A stretch of DNA of 64,000 bases from an uncultured Bacteroidota bacterium (GTDB lineage Bacteria; Bacteroidota; Bacteroidia; B-17B0; Aurantibacillaceae), in the NCBI GenBank assembly GCA_903893815.1, contig CAITNS010000040.1:169638-233637 (forward strand), given 5' to 3'. This document shows, in pieces, positions 27,242 to 36,409 of this stretch; within the stretch, counting starts at the first letter, position 1, and every line of letters starts with the position of its first letter. The notes below the pieces were generated by a model. The model did no database searches. It was not told where the DNA came from and saw only the letters and a program-made list of their open reading frames with translations. The position numbers and the translations under genes are program-made.

Positions 27242-28954
27242 TTAACCTAACATTTTCAAGAAATCAATTTCTTTTGGTGTTAAGAATCTGTGCTTTCCTC
27301 TTGGTAAATCTTTTTTAGTTAAACCTGCAAACACAACTCTATCTAATTTCATAACTTCATATCCTAAATGTTCGAATAAACGACGGACAATACGGTTACG
27401 TCCGCTGTGAATCTCTACTCCTAATTCTGATTTGCCTTCGCCAACATATTCAATAGCATCTGGTTTAATTGGTCCATCAGCTAATTCAACACCTTCTGAT
27501 AAAGTTCTAAAATCTTCAGAAGTAATACGTTTATCTAATACAACGTGATATACTTTACGTACATTAAATTTTGGGTGGGTTAACTTAGCCGTTAAATCCC
27601 CATCATTTGTAAATAACAAAACACCTGTTGTGTTTCTATCTAATCTTCCAACTGGGTACAAACGCTCTTTACATGCTTTACGAATTAATTCCATCACTGT
27701 TTTACGCTCCTCTGGATCATCCATTGTAGTAATGTAATCTTTTGGTTTGTTCAGTAATAAATATTTTTTCACTTCATTTTTAATTGGCACACCACCATAT
27801 GTAACAATGTCAGTTGGATTTACTTTGTAACCCATTTCAGTTACAATCTTTCCATTAACCGTTACTACACCAGTTGCAATTAAAACATCTGCTTCTCTAC
27901 GAGAACAAATACCTGCATTTGCCACATAACGATTTAAACGCACTGCATCATCACTTACTCCTTTTTGATCAGAAGTTTTTGATGGACCAGCTTTTTTAGA
28001 CTTTTCTACAACACGTTGTGTTTTAGATAATCTTGGTTCATAAGGTTTATCAAATGATTTTTTATCATCATATGATTTTCTTGGCTTATCAAAATCTCCA
28101 CCTTCACGTTTTGCATAAGGTTTTCTTTCTCCATCACCATAACTCTTGCGAGGTTTATCAAAATCTCCACCCTCACGTTTCACGAATGGTTTTCTTTCTC
28201 CATCTCCAAAACTTCTACGAGGTCTGTCGCCATCTTCTCTTTTTGTATATGAACGCTTTTCTCCGTCACCATAGCTTTTGCGAGGACCAGCACTTTCATA
28301 TTTTCCATCTTCACGTTTTACAAATGGTTTTCTTTCACCATCTCCAAAACTCTTACGAGGTTTATCGCTATCTTCTCTTTTTGTATATGAACGTTTTTCT
28401 CCGTCACCGTAGCTTTTGCGAGGACCAGCACTTTCATATTTTCCATCTTCACGTTTTACAAATGGTTTTCTTTCACCATCTCCAAAACTTTTACGAGGTC
28501 TATCGCTATCTTCTCTTTTTGTATATGAACGTTTTTCTCCGTCACCATAACTTTTACGAGGACCAGCACTTTCATATTTACCATCTTCACGTTTTACAAA
28601 TGGCTTTCTTTCAACATCTCCAAAACTTTTACGTGGTCCATCGCTATTATCTCTTTTTGTATATGAACGCTTTTCTCCACCACCAAAGCCACTGCTTGAT
28701 TTAGATTTAAAACTTCCATCTTGACGTTTACCGTAAGCTCTTTTTTCACCTGAAAATGATTTTTCAGAATCTCCATATGATTTACGAGGCCCGTCGCTAT
28801 CTTCTCTTTTAGTATAAGGACGTTTTTCAGAAGAATCTCCTGAAGTACGAGGACGTTTTGGTTTATCGGAACTTGAAAAAGATTTTCTTTTATTAAAATC
28901 TGATGAGCCTCCTTTTGAAAACGTTTTTCTAGGCCCTTGACTATCTCTACTCAT
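27242..28954 (-). CDS. RsuA/RluB-family pseudouridine synthase with a long repetitive basic extension
   Basis: Residues about 330-570 form a complete RluB-type enzyme. It has an S4 RNA-binding domain (RLNRYVANAGICSRREAD) and the catalytic motif PVGRLDRNTTG with the nucleophile Asp439, followed by the usual NRIVRRLFEHLGYEVMKLDRV. It should modify 23S or 16S rRNA. Family enzymes are about 240-300 residues; the first 330 residues here are a disordered, Lys/Arg/Asp/Ser-rich tail made of tandem 46-residue repeats. Such tails are known in Bacteroidota pseudouridine synthases but repeat numbers vary. A -7 element TACATTTG at 28971-28978 precedes it. Confidence 0.93.
   Translation of the reverse strand: MSRDSQGPRKTFSKGGSSDFNKRKSFSSSDKPKRPRTSGDSSEKRPYTKREDSDGPRKSYGDSEKSFSGEKRAYGKRQDGSFKSKSSSGFGGGEKRSYTKRDNSDGPRKSFGDVERKPFVKREDGKYESAGPRKSYGDGEKRSYTKREDSDRPRKSFGDGERKPFVKREDGKYESAGPRKSYGDGEKRSYTKREDSDKPRKSFGDGERKPFVKREDGKYESAGPRKSYGDGEKRSYTKREDGDRPRRSFGDGERKPFVKREGGDFDKPRKSYGDGERKPYAKREGGDFDKPRKSYDDKKSFDKPYEPRLSKTQRVVEKSKKAGPSKTSDQKGVSDDAVRLNRYVANAGICSRREADVLIATGVVTVNGKIVTEMGYKVNPTDIVTYGGVPIKNEVKKYLLLNKPKDYITTMDDPEERKTVMELIRKACKERLYPVGRLDRNTTGVLLFTNDGDLTAKLTHPKFNVRKVYHVVLDKRITSEDFRTLSEGVELADGPIKPDAIEYVGEGKSELGVEIHSGRNRIVRRLFEHLGYEVMKLDRVVFAGLTKKDLPRGKHRFLTPKEIDFLKMLG
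28120..28805 (-). repeat. Tandem 138-bp (46-codon) repeats in the pseudouridine synthase gene
   Basis: Equivalent points of the repeat lie at 28253, 28391, 28529 and 28667, exactly 138 bp apart. Each unit encodes a KRSYTKRED half and a RKPFVKREDGKYESAGPRKSYGDGE-like half, so the base period is about 21-25 residues. Shorter half-size units flank the array at its low-coordinate side (about 28085-28200). Confidence 0.9.
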
Positions 28955-28970
28955 GTATTGTATTTTTTTG

Positions 28971-28978
28971 CAAATGTA
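28971..28978 (-). promoter_or_regulatory. Predicted -7 element (TACATTTG) of the pseudouridine synthase gene
   Basis: An exact TAnnTTTG match on the minus strand, 17 bp upstream of the ATG at 28954. Confidence 0.45.
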
Positions 28979-29062
28979 CGCAAAATATAGCGATTAGTGG
29001 ATATGGTTTAGGGATTAGTGACAAATAAGTAGTGAATATGCAAAGATTTTAAATCAAAATAG

Positions 29063-29070
29063 TACCTTTG
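29063..29070 (+). promoter_or_regulatory. Predicted -7 element (TACCTTTG), near-leaderless trmH transcript
   Basis: TACCTTTG ends 4 bp before the ATG at 29075, so transcription would start at or within a few bases of the start codon. No -33 box is obvious. Confidence 0.4.
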
Positions 29071-29074
29071 CCAG

Positions 29075-29767
29075 ATGTCAGATATAGCCTATAAAAAAGC
29101 ACTAACTCAGTATTTAGAGGGGTTTGTGAGCGAAAGACGATTAGGAAGATTGAAAGAAGTGTTGGAAGAGAGAACCAATCATATTACGTTGGTTTTAGAA
29201 GATGTTTACCAAACTCACAATTTTAGTGCAGTTTTACGAAGTGCCGATATTTTTGGAATTCAAACTACCAATTTTATTGAAAATCGCAACAAATATAAGA
29301 TTAGCGAAGATGTGTCGATGGGCTCTACACAATGGCTAACACTCAATCGCTTTCAACATCATCCAAATAATACCGTTGCATGTTTAACTGATTTAAAAGC
29401 AAAAGGATATAAAATTGTAGCTACTTCTCTTCACAAAAACAGCGTTACTTTAAAAAATTTAGATATCTCGAAACCCACAGCAGTTGTGTTTGGTACTGAA
29501 TTAACAGGAATTAGCAAAGATGTTGAAGACATGGCGGATGAATTTGTAAAATTACCCATGTATGGCTTTACAGAAAGCTTTAACATTAGTGTTTGCGCAG
29601 CTTTGGTAATGTATGAATTGAGGCAAAAACTACAAAATGAAGTTCCTAATTATCAATTAAATTATTCTGAAAAAGAAGAAATTTACATTGAATGGTTAAA
29701 ATCATCAATTAGAAAACATGATTTAATTATTAAGGAATTTGATGCAAAATATGCTCAAAACAGCTAA
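29075..29767 (+). CDS. trmH: tRNA (guanosine-2'-O-)-methyltransferase, TrmH type
   Basis: A 230-residue SPOUT methyltransferase. The three SPOUT motifs are present: NFSAVLRSADIFGI near residue 49, VVFGTELTGIS near 148, and LPMYGFTESFNISVCAAL near 168, with the knot residues intact. The C-terminal extension (residues 190-230) is like TrmH, which methylates G18 of tRNA. The start at 29075 lies almost on the predicted transcription start. Confidence 0.9.
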   Translation: MSDIAYKKALTQYLEGFVSERRLGRLKEVLEERTNHITLVLEDVYQTHNFSAVLRSADIFGIQTTNFIENRNKYKISEDVSMGSTQWLTLNRFQHHPNNTVACLTDLKAKGYKIVATSLHKNSVTLKNLDISKPTAVVFGTELTGISKDVEDMADEFVKLPMYGFTESFNISVCAALVMYELRQKLQNEVPNYQLNYSEKEEIYIEWLKSSIRKHDLIIKEFDAKYAQNS

Positions 29768-29807
29768 AACTAACGCTTGATTTTTTGGAGAAAAACTGTA
29801 TATTTGG

Positions 29808-30839
29808 ATGATGGAATTTTCTGCAGCTCAAATAGCAGCCTTATTAGGCGGAACGGTAGAAGGGAATGAAAACACAACAGTTTCTAACCTTTCAAAAATT
29901 GAAGAAGGTGTTGCCGGCACTTTATCATTTTTAGCAAATCCTAAATACACTAATTATATATACGATACAAACGCTAGCGTTGTTATTGTTAACAAGACTT
30001 TGACGCTTGAAAGACCTGTAAAAGAAGGTTGTACCTTAATTCGTGTAGAAGATTCTTACGCAAGTTTTGCTACTTTATTGGAAATGTATAACCAGTTTAA
30101 AGGTAATAAAGTTGGCATTGAACAGCCTTCTTTTGTTGGTGAAAAGTCAACTTACGGCACAGATTGCTACATTGGAGCCTTTGCTTACATTGGCAATAAT
30201 GTAAAAATTGGAAATAACACCAAAATTTATCCTCACGTGTATATTGGGGATAACTGTGTTATTGGTGATAATACTACTTTGTTTTCTGGTGTAAAAGTTT
30301 ACCACGAATGTAAAATTGGAAATAACGTCGTGGTGCATTCAAGCACAGTAATTGGTAGCGATGGTTTTGGCTTTGCTCCTCAAGATGGAAAAGAATTTGC
30401 TAAAGTACCACAAATTGGCAACGTAGTGATTGAAGATAATATTGAAATTGGCTCTAACTGCTCTATCGACAGAGCAACTCTAGGTTCTACCATTTTACGT
30501 AAAGGCGTTAAGTTAGATAACTTAGTACAGATAGCACACAACGTTGAAGTTGGTGAGAACACTGTAATTGCAGGATTATCTGGTGTTGCAGGCTCTACTA
30601 AAGTTGGTAAAAATGTAATGATAGCAGCACAAGTTGGTATTGTTGGTCATATTAAAATTGCAGACGGCGTTAAAATTGCTGGGCAAGCTGGTGTTGGTTC
30701 ATCTATTGAAAAAGAAAATGAAATCGTACAAGGTTCTCCATCATTCCCGTTAGGAGATTTTAGAAGAAGCTATGTTCTTTTTAGAAGTTTGCCAAAATTG
30801 AATGACAGAATAAAAGATATTGAAAATAAACTAAAGTAA
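29808..30839 (+). CDS. lpxD: UDP-3-O-(3-hydroxyacyl)glucosamine N-acyltransferase
   Basis: A 343-residue left-handed beta-helix enzyme that adds the N-linked hydroxyacyl chain in lipid A synthesis. The N-terminal uridine-binding domain covers about 1-100, followed by hexapeptide repeats ([20 protein letters not shown]). The catalytic His244 lies in [14 protein letters not shown], and GSDGFGFAP is present. Two ATGs in a row (29808, 29811) are equally possible starts. First gene of the lpxD, lpxC-fabZ, lpxA cluster. Confidence 0.95.
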   Translation: MMEFSAAQIAALLGGTVEGNENTTVSNLSKIEEGVAGTLSFLANPKYTNYIYDTNASVVIVNKTLTLERPVKEGCTLIRVEDSYASFATLLEMYNQFKGNKVGIEQPSFVGEKSTYGTDCYIGAFAYIGNNVKIGNNTKIYPHVYIGDNCVIGDNTTLFSGVKVYHECKIGNNVVVHSSTVIGSDGFGFAPQDGKEFAKVPQIGNVVIEDNIEIGSNCSIDRATLGSTILRKGVKLDNLVQIAHNVEVGENTVIAGLSGVAGSTKVGKNVMIAAQVGIVGHIKIADGVKIAGQAGVGSSIEKENEIVQGSPSFPLGDFRRSYVLFRSLPKLNDRIKDIENKLK

Positions 30840-30853
30840 TATCTTGATAATTC

Positions 30854-30871
30854 ATCCGATAAGTATCGGAT
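30854..30871. repeat. Short intergenic palindrome
   Basis: ATCCGATAAGTATCGGAT: two 8-bp arms around two bases, with no T-run, between lpxD and lpxC-fabZ. Possibly a dispersed palindrome or an RNA hairpin; not a terminator. Confidence 0.4.
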
Positions 30872-30953
30872 TAGACTATCAGATAATTAAAACAACTAAA
30901 AATATGAGCAAATTGACAAATTAAATAATTGTCAAAATTGTCTAAATAAAACT

Positions 30954-32384
30954 ATGAGTGATAAACAAAGAACCATCGACAAAGCAGTTTCCATTACAGG
31001 TAAAGGCTTACACACAGGAGCTCCTGTAACATTAACATTTAATCCTGCACCAGAAAATCATTGGTATAAATTTCAACGAATGGATGTGGAAGGACAACCA
31101 ACTATTGATGCAGATTGCGATTTAGTGGTTGACACTTCTCGTGGAACAACGTTAGAACAAAACGGCGCACGTGTTCATACAACCGAACATGTATTAGCGG
31201 CTTTAGTAGGCATGGGTATTGACAACTGCTTAATTCAAGTAACTGGTCCCGAAATGCCTATCATGGATGGCAGTTCATTAAAATTTATTGAAGCATTAGA
31301 AACAGTTGGCATTGTTGAGCAAGAAGCTTTTCGTGATTACTATGAGTTAATAGAGAATTTAACTTATGAAGATCCTATCAAAAAAGTAGAAATGCTTGCT
31401 GTACCTCAAGATGAATTTAGAGTAACCGTAATGGTAGATTACGGTAGCGAAGTATTGGGTACACAGCATGCGGGAATGTACAATATTGGTGAATTTAAAA
31501 AAGAAATCGCGCCTTGTCGTACTTTTGTGTTTTTAAGAGAATTAGAAGCTTTATTAGCTCACAATTTAATTAAAGGTGGCGACATGGATAACGCCATTGT
31601 TTTAGTAGATAGTGATTTACCTGAAGAAAAATTAAATCATTTACGCACAGTATTTAATAAACCAGATGTTGAAGTAAAAGGAAGAGGCGTTTTAAATAAT
31701 ACAAAACTTCGTTTTTTCAATGAACCTGCTCGTCATAAATTGCTTGATATTGTTGGTGATTTAGCCTTAGTTGGTAAACCAATGAAAATACATGTGCTAG
31801 CCGCTCGCCCTGGACACGCAGGTAATGTTGATTTTGCGAAAAAATTAAAAGCATTAGCTAAAATTCAAAAAGCAGAAAGGGATTATCCAAAAATTGACAT
31901 GAACAAGCCTCCATTAATGAATACGATGGATATCATGAAATTATTACCTCATCGTCAACCGATGATGTTAGTAGATAAAATCATGGAGCTTTCAGAACAA
32001 CATGTAATAGGCATCAAAAATGTAACCTTAAACGAAGAATTTTTCAAAGGCCATTTTCCTGATAATCCAGTAATGCCTGGTGTTTTAATTATAGAAGCAA
32101 TGGCTCAATGTGGTGGTGTATTAGTTCTAAAAACCGTACCAGATCCAGAAAACTATTTAACCTATTTCATTAAAATTGATAATGTAAAATTTAAACAAAA
32201 AGTAATTCCTGGAGATACGTTAGTATTTAGTTTACACTTAGTAACCCCTATTCGCCGTGGTATTTGCCACATGCGTGGAACTGCTTATGTAAACAACAAG
32301 CCAGTAATGGAAGGCGAAATGATGGCACAGATTGTTAAAGTAAAAGGCCATGAAGTAAAAACACCTGAAACACAATTAGCGTAA
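30954..32384 (+). CDS. lpxC-fabZ: Bifunctional LpxC deacetylase / FabZ dehydratase
   Basis: A 476-residue fusion typical of Bacteroidota. Residues 1-310 are LpxC, the zinc enzyme that deacetylates UDP-3-O-acyl-GlcNAc: His79 in TTEHVLAAL is a zinc ligand, and RHKLLDIVGDLALVG gives the other His and Asp. Residues about 318-476 are FabZ, which dehydrates 3-hydroxyacyl-ACP: LLPHRQPMMLVDKI, His367 in GHFPDNPVMPG and Glu381 in LIIEAMAQ. Joining the two balances lipid A and fatty-acid synthesis. It is between lpxD and lpxA. Confidence 0.97.
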   Translation: MSDKQRTIDKAVSITGKGLHTGAPVTLTFNPAPENHWYKFQRMDVEGQPTIDADCDLVVDTSRGTTLEQNGARVHTTEHVLAALVGMGIDNCLIQVTGPEMPIMDGSSLKFIEALETVGIVEQEAFRDYYELIENLTYEDPIKKVEMLAVPQDEFRVTVMVDYGSEVLGTQHAGMYNIGEFKKEIAPCRTFVFLRELEALLAHNLIKGGDMDNAIVLVDSDLPEEKLNHLRTVFNKPDVEVKGRGVLNNTKLRFFNEPARHKLLDIVGDLALVGKPMKIHVLAARPGHAGNVDFAKKLKALAKIQKAERDYPKIDMNKPPLMNTMDIMKLLPHRQPMMLVDKIMELSEQHVIGIKNVTLNEEFFKGHFPDNPVMPGVLIIEAMAQCGGVLVLKTVPDPENYLTYFIKIDNVKFKQKVIPGDTLVFSLHLVTPIRRGICHMRGTAYVNNKPVMEGEMMAQIVKVKGHEVKTPETQLA

Positions 32385-32415
32385 TATTAAAAAAAATTAA
32401 ACGGGAAATAAATAT

Positions 32416-33189
32416 ATGATTTCACCACTTGCAAACGTTAGTCCCAAAGCTAAAATAGGTAACAATGTAACCATTGAGGCATTTGCAACCATTTATGAAG
32501 ATGTGGTTATTGGCGACAATACTCATATTCAACCTAATGCAATTATTTATCCTGACACCATTATTGGAAGTGGTTGTCAAATTTTTCCTGGAGCATTAAT
32601 TGGAATTGTATCTCAAGATTTAAAATACAAAGGAGAAAAAGCTATCACTACTATTGGTAATAACACCATTATTAGAGAATATGCTACAGTTCACAAAGGT
32701 ACTGCCGACAGAATGAAAACGGCAATCGGAAGTAATTGTATGATTATGGCTTATGCACATGTGGCGCATGATTGTATTATTGGGAACAATGTTATTTTAG
32801 CAAACTATGTGGGCTTAGCTGGACATGTAACGATTGAAGATTTTGTGATTATTGAAGGTTATTGTGCTATCCAACAATTTATTGTTATTGGTGCACACAG
32901 TTTTTTAGCAGGAGCATCTAAAGTTCGTAAAAACGTTCCACCCTTTATTCGTGTGGCACGCGAACCATTACAATACATTGGAGTAAATACCGTTGGATTA
33001 TCTCGCAGAGGATTTGAAAAAGAAACCATCAATCAAATTGAAGATATTTACCGTTTAATTTTTGTAAGAGGACATAATATTACAAATGCATTAGAATTAG
33101 TAGAACAAGAAATAGCTGATTCTGAAACAAAAAAACAAATTGTAAATTTTATAAAAAACTCTCCCGAAGGTATTATTAAAGGAATTTAA
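32416..33189 (+). CDS. lpxA: UDP-N-acetylglucosamine acyltransferase
   Basis: A 257-residue hexapeptide-repeat trimeric enzyme catalysing the first step of lipid A synthesis. The catalytic His118 lies in AYAHVAHDCIIGN. The GLSRRGFEKETINQI motif begins the C-terminal helical domain. Length matches the family. It starts 31 bp after lpxC-fabZ; trpS follows 9 bp after its stop. Confidence 0.96.
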   Translation: MISPLANVSPKAKIGNNVTIEAFATIYEDVVIGDNTHIQPNAIIYPDTIIGSGCQIFPGALIGIVSQDLKYKGEKAITTIGNNTIIREYATVHKGTADRMKTAIGSNCMIMAYAHVAHDCIIGNNVILANYVGLAGHVTIEDFVIIEGYCAIQQFIVIGAHSFLAGASKVRKNVPPFIRVAREPLQYIGVNTVGLSRRGFEKETINQIEDIYRLIFVRGHNITNALELVEQEIADSETKKQIVNFIKNSPEGIIKGI

Positions 33190-33198
33190 TTTAAAAAA

Positions 33199-34170
33199 AT
33201 GTCGCGCATACTTACCGGAATACAAAGTACAAATATCCCTCACTTAGGAAATATTTTAGGTGCTATTTTACCTGCTATTGAATTAAGCAAACAACCTGGA
33301 AATAATTCCTTTTTATTTATTGCCGACTTACATTCGTTAACAACCCAAAAAGATGCGGCTCAAAGAATTAACAGTGTAAATTCTGTTGCAGCAACTTGGT
33401 TAGCATTTGATTTTGATACAGAAAAAAACATGCTGTACCGTCAAAGCCGTATACCTGAAGTATGTGAATTAACATGGTACTTAAGTTGTTTTACGCCTTT
33501 TCCTATGTTAGCGAATGCACATTCGTTTAAAGATAAATCAGAGCGACTAAGTGATGTCTACACAGGTTTATTTACGTATCCTGTTTTAATGGCAGCCGAT
33601 ATTATTTTGTATGATGCAGAATTTGTTCCTGTAGGAAAAGATCAAGTACAACATATTGAAATTACTAGAGATATTGCTCAAAAATTTAATCATCAATACA
33701 ACCAAGAAATTTTTGTTTTACCACAAGCTAAAGTAGATGAAAGTGTGATGATTGTTCCAGGAACCGATGGGCAAAAAATGAGTAAGTCTTATAATAATTA
33801 CATCAATATTTTTTTACCGGAAAAAGAATTACTTAAAGTTGTAAAAACAATAGTAACCGATGCCACTCATTTAGAAGAACCAAAAAATCCAGACACCTGC
33901 AACGTCTTTAAATTATATAGCTTATTAGCTGACGCCAATCAAATTAATGAGATGCGCGCAAACTATGTAAAAGGTGGTTATGGTTACGGCCATGCCAAAA
34001 CAGCTTTGTATGAATTGATTTTAGCAAAATTTGAAAAACCAAGAAATCGTTACAATGAATTAATGAGTAATACGAATTTATTGGAAAAAGAATTACAAAT
34101 TGGTGAAGCAAAAGCAAGAAAATTAGCTCAAGAAAAATTAAAATTAGTAAGAAGCGTTTTAGGGTTTTAA
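33199..34170 (+). CDS. trpS: Tryptophanyl-tRNA synthetase
   Basis: A 323-residue class I synthetase. The HIGH-type motif reads PHLGN in GIQSTNIPHLGNILGA, and the KMSKS motif is GQKMSKSYNN near residue 193. FIADLHSLT and PVLMAADIILYDAEFVPVGKDQ are typical TrpS blocks. The GIQSTN replaces the more common GxxPSG signature, a small deviation. It closes the lipid A operon and is convergent with the next gene. Confidence 0.94.
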   Translation: MSRILTGIQSTNIPHLGNILGAILPAIELSKQPGNNSFLFIADLHSLTTQKDAAQRINSVNSVAATWLAFDFDTEKNMLYRQSRIPEVCELTWYLSCFTPFPMLANAHSFKDKSERLSDVYTGLFTYPVLMAADIILYDAEFVPVGKDQVQHIEITRDIAQKFNHQYNQEIFVLPQAKVDESVMIVPGTDGQKMSKSYNNYINIFLPEKELLKVVKTIVTDATHLEEPKNPDTCNVFKLYSLLADANQINEMRANYVKGGYGYGHAKTALYELILAKFEKPRNRYNELMSNTNLLEKELQIGEAKARKLAQEKLKLVRSVLGF

Positions 34171-34186
34171 GTTTTGTAATAATTAA

Positions 34187-36139
34187 TTAAGTCCCTAATT
34201 TTTTTCTCAGCTTCCAAATCATTACTATATCTTTCTCGATACGGTAATCTTTAGCATAACGTAAATTATCTAATTTCATTTTATTATTATCCACCTCTCC
34301 TCCTAACAACATGTCTGGAGATAAAACCGAACGTTTAATTTCAGGTAAAGATTTATCAGTGATTTTGCCGTAACCAACCCACGAATAAAAACCAAACAAT
34401 ACATTAAAACAATTTAAAATGTAGTTTGATTTATGTTCTTGAATAAAAAATAATATTGGACTAAATGCAATGGCAAGCAAACTTACGGCGATATCTAATA
34501 AACGTTTATTACGTTTATTATTTGATTTGGAAATACTATTTACATCAATCATGTATAAATCACCCGCAGTATCAATATTGTTGCTGCCAATGATAGATAA
34601 ACTTTCGGGTGGCGCAATTTTAAAATCAACACCGCTCGACACTAACGTAAGCATATTATTAATGATGAATTGAGAACTAATATCTTTAGCGCAAAAAATA
34701 ATTTCATTGATTTCATGTACCTTAATAATTTCATCAATCTGATTAATTTTCCCAATATAAAAAGGATTATGAACGCCGTTAACTTCAGCGCTCACAAAGC
34801 CTACAAAACCAGGATTAGCATGTGTTTCTTTTAATAAAGCAGATACGCGATCAAACTCTTGCTCCTCGCCAATGATGGCAATACGTTTTGTTTTAGCAGT
34901 ACTTAAACTGTATGATTTTAATTTTAATAAGTGAAACAACAAACGTGTGATGATAAAGCAAATCATCGCCCAACCAGTTCCTAATAAAATTAAGGCTCTC
35001 GAAAATCTTAAATATTCAGGTAATAAGGAATAACCCATTAAAATAAACACAGATCCTACCAAAACACCACGAATAATTTTAAGCAATTTTACTGGCTTAT
35101 CATATCCTCCATTAAAATATACCATAACAATCCAAGCGGCGGCATATATAGGAAAGGCAACACTCAATAATTTTTCGGAGTATATATCTCCGTCAATTCC
35201 AGTTTTTTGTTGATAGATATTTTTAATAGCAAAAAGTCCCAATGTAATAATACTGAAATCCAAAATGGGAACAGTGAATGCTTTTAAAAACCTCGACAAT
35301 AAAGCCAAGCCTGCTTTTAAAAAAATAGCTAAATGAATCAACGCATTAAACCAAAACGCATTTGAACCACTAAAATGTTTTTTAGAGAAAATTGCCATGG
35401 CTTTATAAAAAATAACCACGTAATTTAAACTACTGCGCTTGGTACTTTCTCCTTTATAATGAATAATTTGAGTTTCGGGGAAATAATAATTTTTATAGCC
35501 TGCTTGTGTAATTCGGTAAGACAAATCGATATCTTCTCCGTACATGAAAAAAGTCTCATCCAACATGCCAATTTTATCCAAAACCGACTTCCGCATCAAC
35601 ATAAAAGCACCGCTAATCACATCCATTTCACAAATTTGATCTTCTGGCATGTAGGATAAATGGTATTTACCAAATCGTTTTGATTTTGGAAAGAATCGAG
35701 AAAAACCAAACATCTTATAAAAAGCTACTGAGGGTGTTGGTAAGCCACGTTTTGATTCCGGGGCAAAATTACCTTGTCCGTCCAACATTTTAACCCCTAA
35801 ACCACCCGCTTCGGGGTGAGCATCCATAAAAGCCAATATTTTGGTAAATGTATCTTCTTGAACCACCGTATCAGGGTTTAATAACAATACATATTCTCCT
35901 TTAGCAAGTTTAATGGCCTGGTTATTAGCCACCGAAAAGCCTGTATTAGTTTTATTAACGATAAGGTTAACTTGGGGGAATTTCTCCTTAATAAGCGTAA
36001 CAGAGCCATCTACGGAGTTATTATCAACCACAAATACCTCACAAGCAATATTCTCTGATGCCTTCAGCACAGAAAATAAGCACTGTTCAATAAAGTGCTT
36101 TACATTGTAGTTTACAATAACAACGGATAGTTTAGTCAC
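34187..36139 (-). CDS. GT2 glycosyltransferase fused to a degenerate polyprenyl-glycosylphosphotransferase-like half
   Basis: A 650-residue membrane protein. Residues 1-260 are a GT2 domain of the rhamnosyltransferase type (LSVVIVNYNV, FVVDNNSVDGS, LLLNPDTVV as the DxD, GEDIDLSYR). Four or five membrane segments follow (about 270-420). A Rossmann-like domain at about 425-545 (RIAIIGEEQEFDRVSALL) is like the CoA-binding-like part of WcaJ/WbaP enzymes. The end starts KRLLDIAVSLLAIAFSP as those enzymes do, but I cannot find their catalytic GPVFFxQ or KFRSM motifs. The GT2 part is likely active; the rest may anchor it near lipid-linked sugars. Confidence 0.8.
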   Translation of the reverse strand: MTKLSVVIVNYNVKHFIEQCLFSVLKASENIACEVFVVDNNSVDGSVTLIKEKFPQVNLIVNKTNTGFSVANNQAIKLAKGEYVLLLNPDTVVQEDTFTKILAFMDAHPEAGGLGVKMLDGQGNFAPESKRGLPTPSVAFYKMFGFSRFFPKSKRFGKYHLSYMPEDQICEMDVISGAFMLMRKSVLDKIGMLDETFFMYGEDIDLSYRITQAGYKNYYFPETQIIHYKGESTKRSSLNYVVIFYKAMAIFSKKHFSGSNAFWFNALIHLAIFLKAGLALLSRFLKAFTVPILDFSIITLGLFAIKNIYQQKTGIDGDIYSEKLLSVAFPIYAAAWIVMVYFNGGYDKPVKLLKIIRGVLVGSVFILMGYSLLPEYLRFSRALILLGTGWAMICFIITRLLFHLLKLKSYSLSTAKTKRIAIIGEEQEFDRVSALLKETHANPGFVGFVSAEVNGVHNPFYIGKINQIDEIIKVHEINEIIFCAKDISSQFIINNMLTLVSSGVDFKIAPPESLSIIGSNNIDTAGDLYMIDVNSISKSNNKRNKRLLDIAVSLLAIAFSPILFFIQEHKSNYILNCFNVLFGFYSWVGYGKITDKSLPEIKRSVLSPDMLLGGEVDNNKMKLDNLRYAKDYRIEKDIVMIWKLRKKLGT

Positions 36140-36260
36140 AAGATATAAAGCCTTAAAAATACCAAAATATTACAATAAACAAAGTATTTTAAAAAGTGCA
36201 TAATAGATTAAAAAAAAATAGTAAATTCGCATTCCAAATTATTAGGTAATACTAATATTT

Positions 36261-36334
36261 GGCCCCGTAGCTCAGCTGGATAGAGCAACAGCCTTCTAAG
36301 CTGTGGGCCATTGGTTCGAATCCAATCGGGGTCA
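36261..36334 (+). tRNA. tRNA-Arg (anticodon TCT)
   Basis: A complete 74-nt cloverleaf. The acceptor GGCCCCG pairs with CGGGGTC (one GU), the D arm is gctcagctggatagagc, the anticodon stem ACAGC/GCTGT encloses CTTCTAA with anticodon TCT, and the T arm has ttggTTCGAATccaa. The discriminator is A. CCA is not encoded, as is common in Bacteroidota. Confidence 0.96.
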
Positions 36335-36342
36335 CGAGTAAT

Positions 36343-36382
36343 CAACAAAATCACTTGATAATCAAGTGGTTTTGTTGTTTTT
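36343..36382 (+). terminator. Intrinsic terminator after tRNA-Arg
   Basis: A 16-bp stem CAACAAAATCACTTGA / TCAAGTGGTTTTGTTG with one GU pair and a three-base loop, then TTTTT. Confidence 0.88.
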
Positions 36383-36409
36383 ATAGGTTTGTAACGATAG
36401 TTAATTCTT

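Noticed and set aside
28033..28704. A 223-codon His/Leu/Phe-rich frame on the plus strand
   Set aside because: It is a mirror of the 138-bp repeats of the pseudouridine synthase gene; open only because the repeats lack stops in that frame.
28120..28805. Regular repeats considered as a CRISPR array
   Set aside because: The period is 138 bp with no unique spacers and the repeats are coding.
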